From Chloroflexota bacterium (GTDB taxonomy: Bacteria > Chloroflexota > Dehalococcoidia > Lucifugimonadales > UBA2985): a DNA stretch of 43,088 nt. The DNA lies in the NCBI GenBank assembly GCA_027622595.1, contig JAQBZZ010000011.1, forward strand, positions 1-43,088, written 5' to 3'. How positions within the stretch are numbered: position 1 is the first letter of the stretch; every line of letters begins with the position of its first letter. Below, one piece after another: positions 24,987-33,834 of this stretch. A program made the translations under genes and the position numbers. The notes beneath the pieces are model-generated. The model had not been told where the DNA came from. It made no database searches and worked only from the letters and a program-made list of their open reading frames with translations.

Positions 24987-25274
24987 ATGCCTGGACGAGA
25001 CGGGCGCATGAACGATGCGGAGTACAGCGCCGTAATCAGTCAGCTCGACAAAAATTGGACGGAAGTCAGAGCGTGTCCGATATTTGGGGGCAACAACTGG
25101 CTGGTTCACCCATATGTCACTGTGGCGGCAAACTATACAGGTTCATCCGGTCAATACGTTGGTACGTCTTTCCCCGTAGTCATAGTATATTGTGGAGATT
25201 GTGGTTATTCGGTGCAATTCTTAGCTACTCTACTCGGATTGTACGTGGTTGGTGGGGAGGTGCAAAGTGGCTAA
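24987..25274 (+). CDS. hypothetical protein with C-terminal CxxC
   Basis: GGAGGGG SD before ATG at 24987; IVYCGDCGYSVQFLATLLG; ends GGCTAA overlapping a downstream GTG. Confidence 0.55.
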   Translation: MPGRDGRMNDAEYSAVISQLDKNWTEVRACPIFGGNNWLVHPYVTVAANYTGSSGQYVGTSFPVVIVYCGDCGYSVQFLATLLGLYVVGGEVQSG

Positions 25275-25755
25275 GGACGGAGAGCAGCAATTTATCCAGA
25301 GGGCATCCCAACCGCCCTTTGTGGTGGAGACCGTCTTCGAGTCTGTCCAGGTGGATGTCTCAGTAAATCAATACAGGTTGGAGCTTATTCTGAACGAAGT
25401 ACAGGGTAATCGTGACCGACCCCAATACGATGATGCGTGGCCTTGGGTTGGGGTTGTGCTTGCTTTCCTGTTAGCGTTGCTGCCCACTGACTTCCAGGAT
25501 TACTTAGGGATAGAGGGTGCTGTCTGGGAGGCATTGGCCTTATTCGGCACCTTTGGGTCAGGTTTTCTAGTGCTACGCACAGTCTATAGGGCGTGGAAGC
25601 ACAGAAAAGACGAGATGCGCACAACAAAACAAATTGTAGCGGAACTAGTAGCCGAGATGAGAGAATCCCAAGAGCCTGAGCACACGCATACGCCCAGCTT
25701 CCCTATGAGACGAGTGCCCGATACTCAAGGTGATCAGTCTGCATCAACTGAGTGA
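25267..25755 (+). CDS. 2-TM hypothetical membrane protein, 3' end lies over an IS remnant
   Basis: GTGGCTAA overlap with the upstream stop suggests coupling; TM segments WPWVGVVLAFLLALLP and VWEALALFGTFGSGFLVLRTVY. Confidence 0.55.
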   Translation: MAKDGEQQFIQRASQPPFVVETVFESVQVDVSVNQYRLELILNEVQGNRDRPQYDDAWPWVGVVLAFLLALLPTDFQDYLGIEGAVWEALALFGTFGSGFLVLRTVYRAWKHRKDEMRTTKQIVAELVAEMRESQEPEHTHTPSFPMRRVPDTQGDQSASTE

Positions 25756-25856
25756 GGGTATCCCGAAACAGCCAGGGATTCTCACGATTATTAAACCGCC
25801 ACTCAAGTTCATCCAGATAGGCATCAAGGTGTTTCTCGGAGAAATTTCGTTGTTAT
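25703..25856 (-). mobile_element. C-terminal remnant of an IS1595-like transposase
   Basis: Minus-strand translation *QRNFSEKHLDAYLDELEWRFNNRENPWLFRDTLTQLMQTDHLEYRALVS*; upstream part frameshifted or absent. Confidence 0.75.
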
Positions 25857-25911
25857 GGCTCCGCGCCTATGCTAATATTTCGCTGCATCCCACATGGCAG
25901 GAGAAAAATAG

Positions 25912-26814
25912 GTGAGCGCTGTAATCATCGATGGCAACAAGATTGCCCAGGACGTCCGTAACGAGGTGGCCCAGGGAGTGGCCGAGCTTCAGGCCAAGCA
26001 CGGCATCGTCCCCGGCCTTGCGGCGTTCCTGATTGGCGATGACCCTGCATCTGCCATTTACGTGCGCAACAAGCACAGGGCCTGCCAGGAAGTCGGAATC
26101 TTTTCAGAAACCTTCAAGCTGCCCGCCGACATAACTCAGGATGAACTCATAGGGCGCATACGGGACGTCAACGAGGACGACCGCTTCCACGGCGTGCTGG
26201 TGCAGCTTCCGCTTCCACCCCATATGGACGAGCGGACGGTCATCCTCTCCATGGACCCAGATAAAGACGCGGACGGCCTCCACCCCCTGAGCCTCGGCAG
26301 GCTTGTCGAGGGGAAACCTATGTTCGTTCCCGGCACCCCGGCGGGCATACAAGAACTCCTGAAGCGCACCGACTACCAGACCGACGGCAAACACGTTGTC
26401 ATCTGCGGACGTAGCAACATAGTCGGCAAACCCGCGGCCATCCTGCTGATGCAGAAGGCCGAGTGGGCCAACGCCACCGTCACCGTGTGCCACACGGGAA
26501 CAAAAGACCTTGCCCGATTCACGCGCTCGGCGGACATCCTCATCGTCGCCATCGGCAAGGCCAACGCCATCACCGCGGACATGGTCGGAGAAAACACCGT
26601 CGTAATAGACGTCGGCATGAACAGGGTGCCAGACGACACCAATAAACGGGGATACAGGCTGGTGGGGGACGTTGATTTCGAAGAGGTATCGAAGAAAGTC
26701 GCGGCCATCACTCCCGTCCCTGGCGGTGTCGGCCCCATGACGGTGGCGATGCTCATGCTGAACACGCTCAGGGCGGCACAGCTCAAGGCCCTTGCCGCCG
26801 CTTCCCGCGTATAG
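25912..26814 (+). CDS. folD: methylenetetrahydrofolate dehydrogenase/cyclohydrolase
   Basis: GTG start; DPASAIYVRNKHRACQEVGI, VQLPLPPHMDE, DKDADGLHPLSLGRLV, VICGRSNIVGKPAAILL, ITPVPGGVGPMTVAML. Confidence 0.96.
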   Translation: MSAVIIDGNKIAQDVRNEVAQGVAELQAKHGIVPGLAAFLIGDDPASAIYVRNKHRACQEVGIFSETFKLPADITQDELIGRIRDVNEDDRFHGVLVQLPLPPHMDERTVILSMDPDKDADGLHPLSLGRLVEGKPMFVPGTPAGIQELLKRTDYQTDGKHVVICGRSNIVGKPAAILLMQKAEWANATVTVCHTGTKDLARFTRSADILIVAIGKANAITADMVGENTVVIDVGMNRVPDDTNKRGYRLVGDVDFEEVSKKVAAITPVPGGVGPMTVAMLMLNTLRAAQLKALAAASRV

Positions 26815-26835
26815 CACTTATTCTGCACCCGCTTC

Positions 26836-27903
26836 GTGGCTGAACTCATGCGTACCAGCGATTTCGATTACGCTCTGCCAAAAGAACTCATAGCCCAGAC
26901 CCCCATCGAGCCTCGCGACCACTCATGCCTCTTGGCCGTGAACCTCTCCACGGGCGAGTTTGAGCACCGCCGCTTCTACGAGATAGGCCAGTTCCTCAGG
27001 CCCGGAGACCTGCTTGTGGTCAACGATAGCCGCGTTATTCCAGCGCGCCTCATAGGCCGCAGACTGGGCACCGGCGGCGCGGTTGAGGTGCTGCTGCTAC
27101 AACGGACTGGCGAAGGGACTTGGAAAGCGCTGGTGAAGCCGGGACGACGCCTCCGACCGGGAACCAGGTTTGAGGTGGATGGAGTCGAGGGAGAGGTGCT
27201 GGAGGACGCGGACGGCGGGACGCGGCTGATACGCCTCGACGACGAGGGGGTTATTCAGCGCGCAGGCGAGATGCCCCTTCCGCCATACATCAACACCCCT
27301 CTGGCCGACCGCGAGCGTTACCAGACGGTGTACGCCAGGGCCGACGGCAGCGCGGCCGCTCCCACCGCGGGGCTGCACTTCACCCAGGAACTGCTGGAAA
27401 GCCTTGGACGGGACGGTATCCGCTTCGCCCGCGTCACTCTCCACGTCGGCCTTGACACCTTTCGACCTGTGCAGTCGGAGGAGCCTGAGAAGCACAAGCT
27501 CCACACAGAGTACTTCCAGGTTGGCGAAGATGCGGCCCGAGAGATAAACCTGGCCCGCGCCGAGGGCAGGCGCATAATAAGCGTCGGCACCACAAGCGTC
27601 AGGGTGCTGGAGCAGGCGGCACTTCTTTCCCTTCACGGAAGTCACGAAAACGAAGCTATCTTGGAGCCGGTATCGGGCTGGGCAGACATCTTCATCCTGC
27701 CGGGGCATCGCTTCCGGCTGGTGGACGGGCTAATCACCAACTTCCATCTGCCTCGTTCCACCCTGTTGATGATGGTGTGCGCGTTTGCAGGGCGTGACAC
27801 TTCGCCGGACTCGGGCCGGAGCCTGGTGATGAGAGCCTACGAGGAGGCGATAGGCCAGAGTTACCGATTTTTCAGTTTTGGGGATTGCATGCTGATGCTG
27901 TAG
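26836..27903 (+). CDS. queA: S-adenosylmethionine:tRNA ribosyltransferase-isomerase
   Basis: FDYALPKELIAQTPIEPRDHSCLL, LLVVNDSRVIPARLIGRR, SAAAPTAGLHFTQELL, LHVGLDTFRPV, GLITNFHLPRSTLLMMVCAF. Confidence 0.96.
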   Translation: MAELMRTSDFDYALPKELIAQTPIEPRDHSCLLAVNLSTGEFEHRRFYEIGQFLRPGDLLVVNDSRVIPARLIGRRLGTGGAVEVLLLQRTGEGTWKALVKPGRRLRPGTRFEVDGVEGEVLEDADGGTRLIRLDDEGVIQRAGEMPLPPYINTPLADRERYQTVYARADGSAAAPTAGLHFTQELLESLGRDGIRFARVTLHVGLDTFRPVQSEEPEKHKLHTEYFQVGEDAAREINLARAEGRRIISVGTTSVRVLEQAALLSLHGSHENEAILEPVSGWADIFILPGHRFRLVDGLITNFHLPRSTLLMMVCAFAGRDTSPDSGRSLVMRAYEEAIGQSYRFFSFGDCMLML

Positions 27904-27982
27904 TGGTACCATATGATATCCCGTTTTTTCGCTATTTGGTATGTTTGGTCGGAGAAAACCAGAGAAAGTAAGGAGAGAGAAC

Positions 27983-28747
27983 ATGTGGAACGAACAACAG
28001 ACCGATGCCAATGAAGGCATGACCGCAGAGATGATCACGATCAAGGGATACCAGGGTGACGACGTGCACGCCTACGTTGTAAGGCCAAACGGACCCGGCC
28101 CCTACCCCGGAATAGTGCTTGCACACCACATGCCCGGATGGGACGAGTTCTATCGCGAGACGGCACGGCGGTTCGCCGACCATGGATACGCGGTGATCTG
28201 TCCCGACCTGTTTGACCGGTTCGGGCATGGCTCACCCGTCGACGTGGCGGCAAAGGCGCGCGGCGAGGGCGGAGTCGCAGACGATAGCGTGGTCGGGGAC
28301 TGTCAGGGCGCTCTCGACTACCTGAAGGCGCTGCCAAACTCCAATGGCAAGGTGGGAATCCTTGGAAACTGCTCCGGCGGTCGGCATGCTTACCTTGCGG
28401 CCTGCCGAGGAAAGGGATTCGACGCCATAGTGGACTGCTGGGGAGGGAACGTAGTCATGGCACCTGACCGCCTGACTCCCAACCAGCCAGTTGCCCCGAT
28501 TGAATACACCAAGGACCTACCCTGTCCCATACTTGGCATCTTCGGCAACGACGACCAGAACCCTCCCCCAGACCAGGTGAACACCCTGGAAGAAGAACTA
28601 AAGAAGAACGGCAAGACCTACGAGTTCCACAGGTACGACGGGGCTGGTCACGGCTTCTGGTACTACGACCGCCCGGCATACAGGCAGGAGCAGGCTATGG
28701 ACTCCTGGAACAAGACGTTGGACTTCCTTGGGAAACACCTAGCTTAA
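27983..28747 (+). CDS. dienelactone hydrolase family protein
   Basis: YPGIVLAHHMPGWDEFYRETARRFADHGYAVICPDLF, nucleophile motif GNCSGGRHAYLAA, GIFGNDDQNPP, GAGHGF. Confidence 0.9.
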   Translation: MWNEQQTDANEGMTAEMITIKGYQGDDVHAYVVRPNGPGPYPGIVLAHHMPGWDEFYRETARRFADHGYAVICPDLFDRFGHGSPVDVAAKARGEGGVADDSVVGDCQGALDYLKALPNSNGKVGILGNCSGGRHAYLAACRGKGFDAIVDCWGGNVVMAPDRLTPNQPVAPIEYTKDLPCPILGIFGNDDQNPPPDQVNTLEEELKKNGKTYEFHRYDGAGHGFWYYDRPAYRQEQAMDSWNKTLDFLGKHLA

Positions 28748-28775
28748 GTCCGCGAAAACGAAAGAGAGCGCAGAT

Positions 28776-29042
28776 ATGTGCACAAACATTGTTGAGAGCG
28801 CACAGATTATAGGCAGCGGCAAGGGTTCCAAGGGCTGGTTTGAGTTGAAACGGGCAAACGTGTCCTACGACCATCCCTTTAGCGCCCAGCTTGAAAACGC
28901 GTTGAACATAGACTTTGTGAATAGCGAGATGGGGGTAGATTCCAGGGTTGCCGTTGAGCTGTCGGCAGACTCAGCCCGTCGGCTCATGAAGGCGATAGAG
29001 ACGGCTCTGGAGCGTGGAAGGGTGGAGGCGGGGCTGGAGTAG
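28776..29042 (+). CDS. conserved small protein (resembles DUF6295 from memory)
   Basis: MCTNIVESAQIIGSGKGSKGWFELKRANVSYDHPFSAQLENALNIDFVN...; family name not verified. Confidence 0.6.
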   Translation: MCTNIVESAQIIGSGKGSKGWFELKRANVSYDHPFSAQLENALNIDFVNSEMGVDSRVAVELSADSARRLMKAIETALERGRVEAGLE

Positions 29043-29170
29043 CAATAGCCAAAGCTATTTGTGATTCGTGCCCTTTAGAGAAAGCAGTCGATACGCCGGC
29101 CGCGCCGTTATCGACGCAGTCAGCGTTATTTTTTGTCCGATACCGGTGATATTGCCGAGGGAGATTCTCA

Positions 29171-31486
29171 ATGACCACAACGACAGATCGAGAAAGCAAG
29201 GGGCCACGCCAGTTCAAGGTCGTTGGCACCAGTCCGATACGTCACGATGGCGTGGACAAGGTAACCGGCCGCGCCAAATACGGAGCCGATATCCAGTTGG
29301 TAGGACTGCTGCACGGAAAGATACTCCGCAGTCCCCACTCCCACGCAGTTATATTGTCCATAGACACCAGCAAGGCAGAAGCCCTGCCTGGAGTCAAGGC
29401 CGTGGCCACGGCAAAGGACTTTGGCATAGTGGATGACAGGAAGGTGCTGGACTTCGCAGAGACCCGCGGCAGTTTACGCATGGTGGCGGAGAACGTCCTC
29501 GCCAGCAAGAAGGTGCTCTACAAGGGCCACGCGGTGGCGGCAGTTGCGGCCACAAGTCCTCACATTGCAGAAGAAGCCCTTGGCCTCATACAGGTTGAAT
29601 ACGAGGTGCTGACTCCGGTTTTTGACGTGCGGGAAGCGATGAAGGAGGACGCACCATTGATCCTTGAGAACATCACAACCACATTCCGTGTTGAACGGTT
29701 TGGCGCAGGGGAAGACACGGGGGTCATGAGCAACATAGCCGACCATATCCAATGGAAGCGCGGAGATTTAGAACAGGGCTTCAAGGACGCTCATGTTACA
29801 GTCGAGCGAGAGTTCCATACGAAGATGGTGCATCAGGGCTACATAGAGCCTCAGACATCCACAGGGTTCTGGTCAGCAGACGGACATGTGACTATCTGGA
29901 CTGCTACACAGGGTATTTTCCCAATTCGGGCATCCACGGCGGCAATCCTGGGTATACCGGAGTCCATGGTAAAGGTTGTGCCCATGGAGATAGGCGGTGG
30001 ATTTGGAGGCAAGCAGGTCCCATACCTGGACCCCGTGGTCGCCATCCTCTCCAAGAAATCTGGCTATCCGGTCAAGATTGCCATGACTCGAAAGGAGGTA
30101 TTTGAGGGCACCGGCCCCGCCTCCGGTACCTACATGCGGTGCAAGATCGGTGCCGACAAGAGTGGACTGATCACTGCCGCCGAACTCTATCTTGCATATG
30201 AAGCAGGAGCCTTCCCCGGTTCATCAGTGGGCACAGGAGCAATGGGCGGATTTGGGCCTTACAAAATGGACAACATGCTGGTGGACGGCTATGACGTGGT
30301 TGTGAACAAGCCGAAGACTGCCGCATACCGTGCGCCAGGCCAGCCACAGACAACTTTTGCCGTGGAGTCCGTCATCGATGAGGTGGCCGAGAAGCTGGAA
30401 ATGGACCCCATGGACTTTCGGCTTAAGAACGCAGTCCATGAAGGAGACCGGGCTCCAAGTGGAGTAGCGCATCTCCACTTTGGATGCGAGGAGGTTGAGG
30501 AAGCCATGAAGGCTCACCCACACTACAACGCCCCACTGGGAGGCCCAAATCGTGGCCGCGGCGTAGCCGTTGGATACAGACTCAACGGAGGTGGCAGCGG
30601 GTCCTCGGTAACAATAAACGTAATTGCCGATGGAACTATCAATCTTATCAGCGGCTCTGTGGACATCGGAGGGACTCGCACCTCGGTGGCGATGCAGGCC
30701 GCTGAGGTGTTGGGCATTCCCGTAAAGGACGTGAATCCAACTATCGTCGACACGGACTCCGTGGGTTACACGGGCGGCACCAACGGCAGCCGCATAACAT
30801 TCGACACCGGCCGCGCTGCCATTCTGGCGTCCGAAGAGGTAATTCGACAGATGAGCGCCCGCGCTGCTCGAGTGTGGGAAGTGCAACCAGAGGATGTGGA
30901 ATTTGTAGACGGGACTTTCATCTGCACAAAGAATACCGAGGATAAGTTCAGTTTCAAGGAGCTCGCAAGCAAGCTACCTTCGACAGGAGGTCTAGTCACT
31001 TGCTCAGCCATAGATACCCAAGGAGGTGTGGGAGCACAGTTGGGCGGCCACATGGTGGACGTTGAGATTGACCCTGAGACGGGAAAGGTGAGCATATTGC
31101 GCTACACCACGTTTATAGATGCCGGAAAGGCAGTCTATCCTGCATACGTTGAAGGCCAGATGCAGGGTGCAGCCCTCCAGGGAATTGGCTGGGCACTACA
31201 TGAGGAGTATTTCATAACCGAAGACGGCACAATGGCCAACTCCAGCTTGCTGGATTATCGAATGCCAACGAGCCTTGACATGCCCATGATTGATACCGTC
31301 ATTATTGAAGTGCCAAATCCCCGCCACCCCTTCGGGCTGCGCGCGGTAGGTGAGATTGTCATCGTACCCCCACTGGGCGCGATAGCGAATGCCGTTTCAC
31401 ATGCCATCGGTGTACGCATGACCAGCCTGCCGATGACTCCCGGCGCCATTCTGAAGGCCATTACGGAAAAGAATTCCAAAGCCTAG
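29171..31486 (+). CDS. xanthine dehydrogenase/aldehyde oxidase family molybdopterin-binding large subunit
   Basis: RHDGVDKVTGRAKYGADIQLVGLLHGKILRSPHSHA, GGGFGGKQVPYLDPVVAILSKKSGYPVKIAMTRKEVF, KTAAYRAPGQPQTTFAVES, LRAVGEIVIVPPLGAIANAVSHAIGVR. Confidence 0.93.
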   Translation: MTTTTDRESKGPRQFKVVGTSPIRHDGVDKVTGRAKYGADIQLVGLLHGKILRSPHSHAVILSIDTSKAEALPGVKAVATAKDFGIVDDRKVLDFAETRGSLRMVAENVLASKKVLYKGHAVAAVAATSPHIAEEALGLIQVEYEVLTPVFDVREAMKEDAPLILENITTTFRVERFGAGEDTGVMSNIADHIQWKRGDLEQGFKDAHVTVEREFHTKMVHQGYIEPQTSTGFWSADGHVTIWTATQGIFPIRASTAAILGIPESMVKVVPMEIGGGFGGKQVPYLDPVVAILSKKSGYPVKIAMTRKEVFEGTGPASGTYMRCKIGADKSGLITAAELYLAYEAGAFPGSSVGTGAMGGFGPYKMDNMLVDGYDVVVNKPKTAAYRAPGQPQTTFAVESVIDEVAEKLEMDPMDFRLKNAVHEGDRAPSGVAHLHFGCEEVEEAMKAHPHYNAPLGGPNRGRGVAVGYRLNGGGSGSSVTINVIADGTINLISGSVDIGGTRTSVAMQAAEVLGIPVKDVNPTIVDTDSVGYTGGTNGSRITFDTGRAAILASEEVIRQMSARAARVWEVQPEDVEFVDGTFICTKNTEDKFSFKELASKLPSTGGLVTCSAIDTQGGVGAQLGGHMVDVEIDPETGKVSILRYTTFIDAGKAVYPAYVEGQMQGAALQGIGWALHEEYFITEDGTMANSSLLDYRMPTSLDMPMIDTVIIEVPNPRHPFGLRAVGEIVIVPPLGAIANAVSHAIGVRMTSLPMTPGAILKAITEKNSKA

Positions 31487-31658
31487 CAGAGTAATAGCAA
31501 ATCTCAATATAACCTGTCCATAGGGTGGGTCAGGGCAACCCTATAGTATAAGCACATATCAGCACGTTAAAGCATTGCAGAGTGCTTGAGTGGTGAGCAT
31601 AGTGTCATCACAGACGCAAACGAACAAGTGAGACGGAACACAAGAATTAGGAGAAGTA

Positions 31659-31961
31659 ATGACATACATAGACCCAGTACAGGTATCATCGAAGAACTAC
31701 AAGACGGTGTTGGAAAACGCTCAGGTCCGTGTCCTGGAGATGAACCTGAGCGCAGGTGAGACGGACGTGACCCACTCACATCCCTCCGAAATAGCTTATT
31801 TTGTGAGCGGCGGAAAGGTCAAGATTCACCTACCCGGCGGAGACGCCATGGAGGCCGACATACCAGATGGCCACGTGATGTGGCACGAGGAATGGACTCA
31901 CCAGGTGGAGAATGTTGGCACATCGGACATCAAGGCCATCGTAGTAGAACTCAAACAGTAG
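31659..31961 (+). CDS. cupin-domain protein
   Basis: VRVLEMNLSAGETDVTHSHPSEIAYFVSGGKVKIHLPGGD...HVMWHEEWTHQVENVG. Confidence 0.88.
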   Translation: MTYIDPVQVSSKNYKTVLENAQVRVLEMNLSAGETDVTHSHPSEIAYFVSGGKVKIHLPGGDAMEADIPDGHVMWHEEWTHQVENVGTSDIKAIVVELKQ

Positions 31962-31988
31962 AGCAGAGAGATTGCCCTGGACCACCGG

Positions 31989-32012
31989 AGAGGCCCCGAT
32001 AACTGGGCCTCT
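31989..32012. terminator. bidirectional terminator hairpin
   Basis: AGAGGCCC (31989-31996) cgataact GGGCCTCT (32005-32012) then TTGCT; lies between convergent genes. Confidence 0.7.
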
Positions 32013-32015
32013 TTG

Positions 32016-32384
32016 CTATACAGCGGAGCGGGCCTTTTCCAGGTCGTAGGCGACCACCACCAGCCTAGACTTGGTTCCCGTGTAGACCATGTCTATGTTG
32101 ACTCCAGCGTTGGCTATACGGCGTGCCACCATGCCCAGTTCGCCCGGCTGGTCCTGCATATCGACAGTCAGCACCTGCCGTTCCTGAGTTATCTCAATAC
32201 CGGTCTCATTGAGAGCACGTCGGGCGGCCGCCACGTCTTCCACCAGCACGTGAAGGTAGCTCTTGCCTCCGGAGGGAAAGGAACAGTATCCCTCTATGTT
32301 GATGCCGGCATTACCCAAGGACTCCCCCACTCGTGCCAGGGTGCCTGGGAGGTCATCGATGATAATGGTTATGTCATATGGCAT
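32016..32384 (-). CDS. ACT-domain protein
   Basis: IIIDDLPGTLARVGESLGNAGINIEGYCSFPSGGK and VDMQDQPGELGMVARRIANAGVNIDMVYTGTKSRLVV, tandem ACT signatures. Confidence 0.88.
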   Translation of the reverse strand: MPYDITIIIDDLPGTLARVGESLGNAGINIEGYCSFPSGGKSYLHVLVEDVAAARRALNETGIEITQERQVLTVDMQDQPGELGMVARRIANAGVNIDMVYTGTKSRLVVVAYDLEKARSAV

Positions 32385-32486
32385 GGTCTTGTTCCTTTCG
32401 TATGGTACAGGTCGTCCCTCTAATTGTAATCCCTATGTACATACCTGTCTCGCCAGGGCCGGCAGGGCATTCGATTTTTCCTCTCG

Positions 32487-33749
32487 TCACGGGCCTATCA
32501 CTTCCTGGCCCATGTACGGTCGCAGCACCTCGGGCACTATTATGGAGCCATTGGACTGCTGGTAGTTCTCCATTATTGCTATGAGCACCCTGGGCAGGGC
32601 CAGCCCGGAGCCGTTGAGGGTGTGGACGAACTGGGGTCGAGCGCCTGCCTGGGGCCTGAAGCGGATGTTGGACCGCCGCGCCTGGAAGTCGGTGCAGTTG
32701 GAACAGGAGCTGACCTCCAGCCACTCCTGGCAACCGGGGGCCCACATCTCCAGGTCAAAGGACTTGGCTGATGGGAAGCCCATGTCCCCAGCGCATAGCT
32801 GAACCAACCTGTATGGGATATCAAGACGCCTGCAAACATCCTCCACATCGCCTATCAGCTTGTCCAACTCCCCGTCAGACGCCTCCGGTGCCACCAATTT
32901 GTACAACTCCACCTTGTCGAACTGGTGCACCCGTTTGATGCCACGAGTGTCCTTGCCGGCGGCAGCCTTCTCACGGCGAAAGGCCGGCGTGTGGGCCACG
33001 TAATAGATTGGAAGAGAGCCAGGCTCCAGTATCTCTTCCCTGTGCAGTCCTGTTAGGGGCACCTCTGCCGTAGGAATGAGCCACAGGTCATCCTCGTCAT
33101 CGTGGTACAGGTTGTCCGCGAATTTGGGGAGATTGCCGCTGCCCACCATCGTCTCCCGGCGCACCATGTACGGCAGGTAGACCTCCCTGTATCCATGCTC
33201 ATCCACGTGCAGGTCTATCATCCAGGATATGAGGGCCCGCTGAAGCTTGGCACCTGCGCCGCTGAGGGTGAAGAAGCGGGAGCCGGAGAGCTTTGCCCCC
33301 CTTGATAGATCGATGATGCCCAGGTTTTCTCCAATGTCCCAGTGTGGCAGGGGCGAAAAGTCGAAATCACGAAGTTCGCCCTGAGTCCGCACCACAACGT
33401 TGCCAGACTCATCAGTTCCCGGCGGCACGTCTGCGAGAGGCAGATTTGGCAGCTTGAGCAGCTCCTCATCCAGGCGGGCCTCCACCTCTTTCACACGCTC
33501 CTCCAATGCCCTGATGCGGTCGCCCGCCTGACGCATTTCTTCAACCAGGTTGGTCGGCCTCTCAGACATGCGACCCAACTCCTTGCTGACCTGATTGCGA
33601 TTGGCTCTGAGGTCCTCTACTTCGGTGAGAAGGGAGCGGCGCTCGACATCCAGAGATAGGATTGCCTCCAGCGGGGCTTCCTCACCCTTCCTCTCAAGGG
33701 CCTCTTTTACCGCTTTCGGGCTCTGGCGTATGAGTTCTATGCTGAGCAT
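32487..33749 (-). CDS. serS: seryl-tRNA synthetase
   Basis: MLSIELIRQSPKAVKEALERKG, LIPTAEVPLTGLHREEIL, THTPAFRREKAAAGKDTRGIKRVHQFDKVELYK, SSCSNCTDFQARRSNIRFRP, TLNGSGLALPRVLIAIMENYQQSNGSI. Confidence 0.97.
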   Translation of the reverse strand: MLSIELIRQSPKAVKEALERKGEEAPLEAILSLDVERRSLLTEVEDLRANRNQVSKELGRMSERPTNLVEEMRQAGDRIRALEERVKEVEARLDEELLKLPNLPLADVPPGTDESGNVVVRTQGELRDFDFSPLPHWDIGENLGIIDLSRGAKLSGSRFFTLSGAGAKLQRALISWMIDLHVDEHGYREVYLPYMVRRETMVGSGNLPKFADNLYHDDEDDLWLIPTAEVPLTGLHREEILEPGSLPIYYVAHTPAFRREKAAAGKDTRGIKRVHQFDKVELYKLVAPEASDGELDKLIGDVEDVCRRLDIPYRLVQLCAGDMGFPSAKSFDLEMWAPGCQEWLEVSSCSNCTDFQARRSNIRFRPQAGARPQFVHTLNGSGLALPRVLIAIMENYQQSNGSIIVPEVLRPYMGQEVIGP

Positions 33750-33834
33750 TTTTATGTACCTCTAAATGTGCCTAGCACTTCGCCAATCTCAGGATTGGCG
33801 GTGAAAAGTCCCGCTCGCCATACCAGTGAAAATG

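Noticed and set aside
26104-26817. 237-aa - strand ORF
   Set aside because: Antisense to folD, no recognisable motifs.
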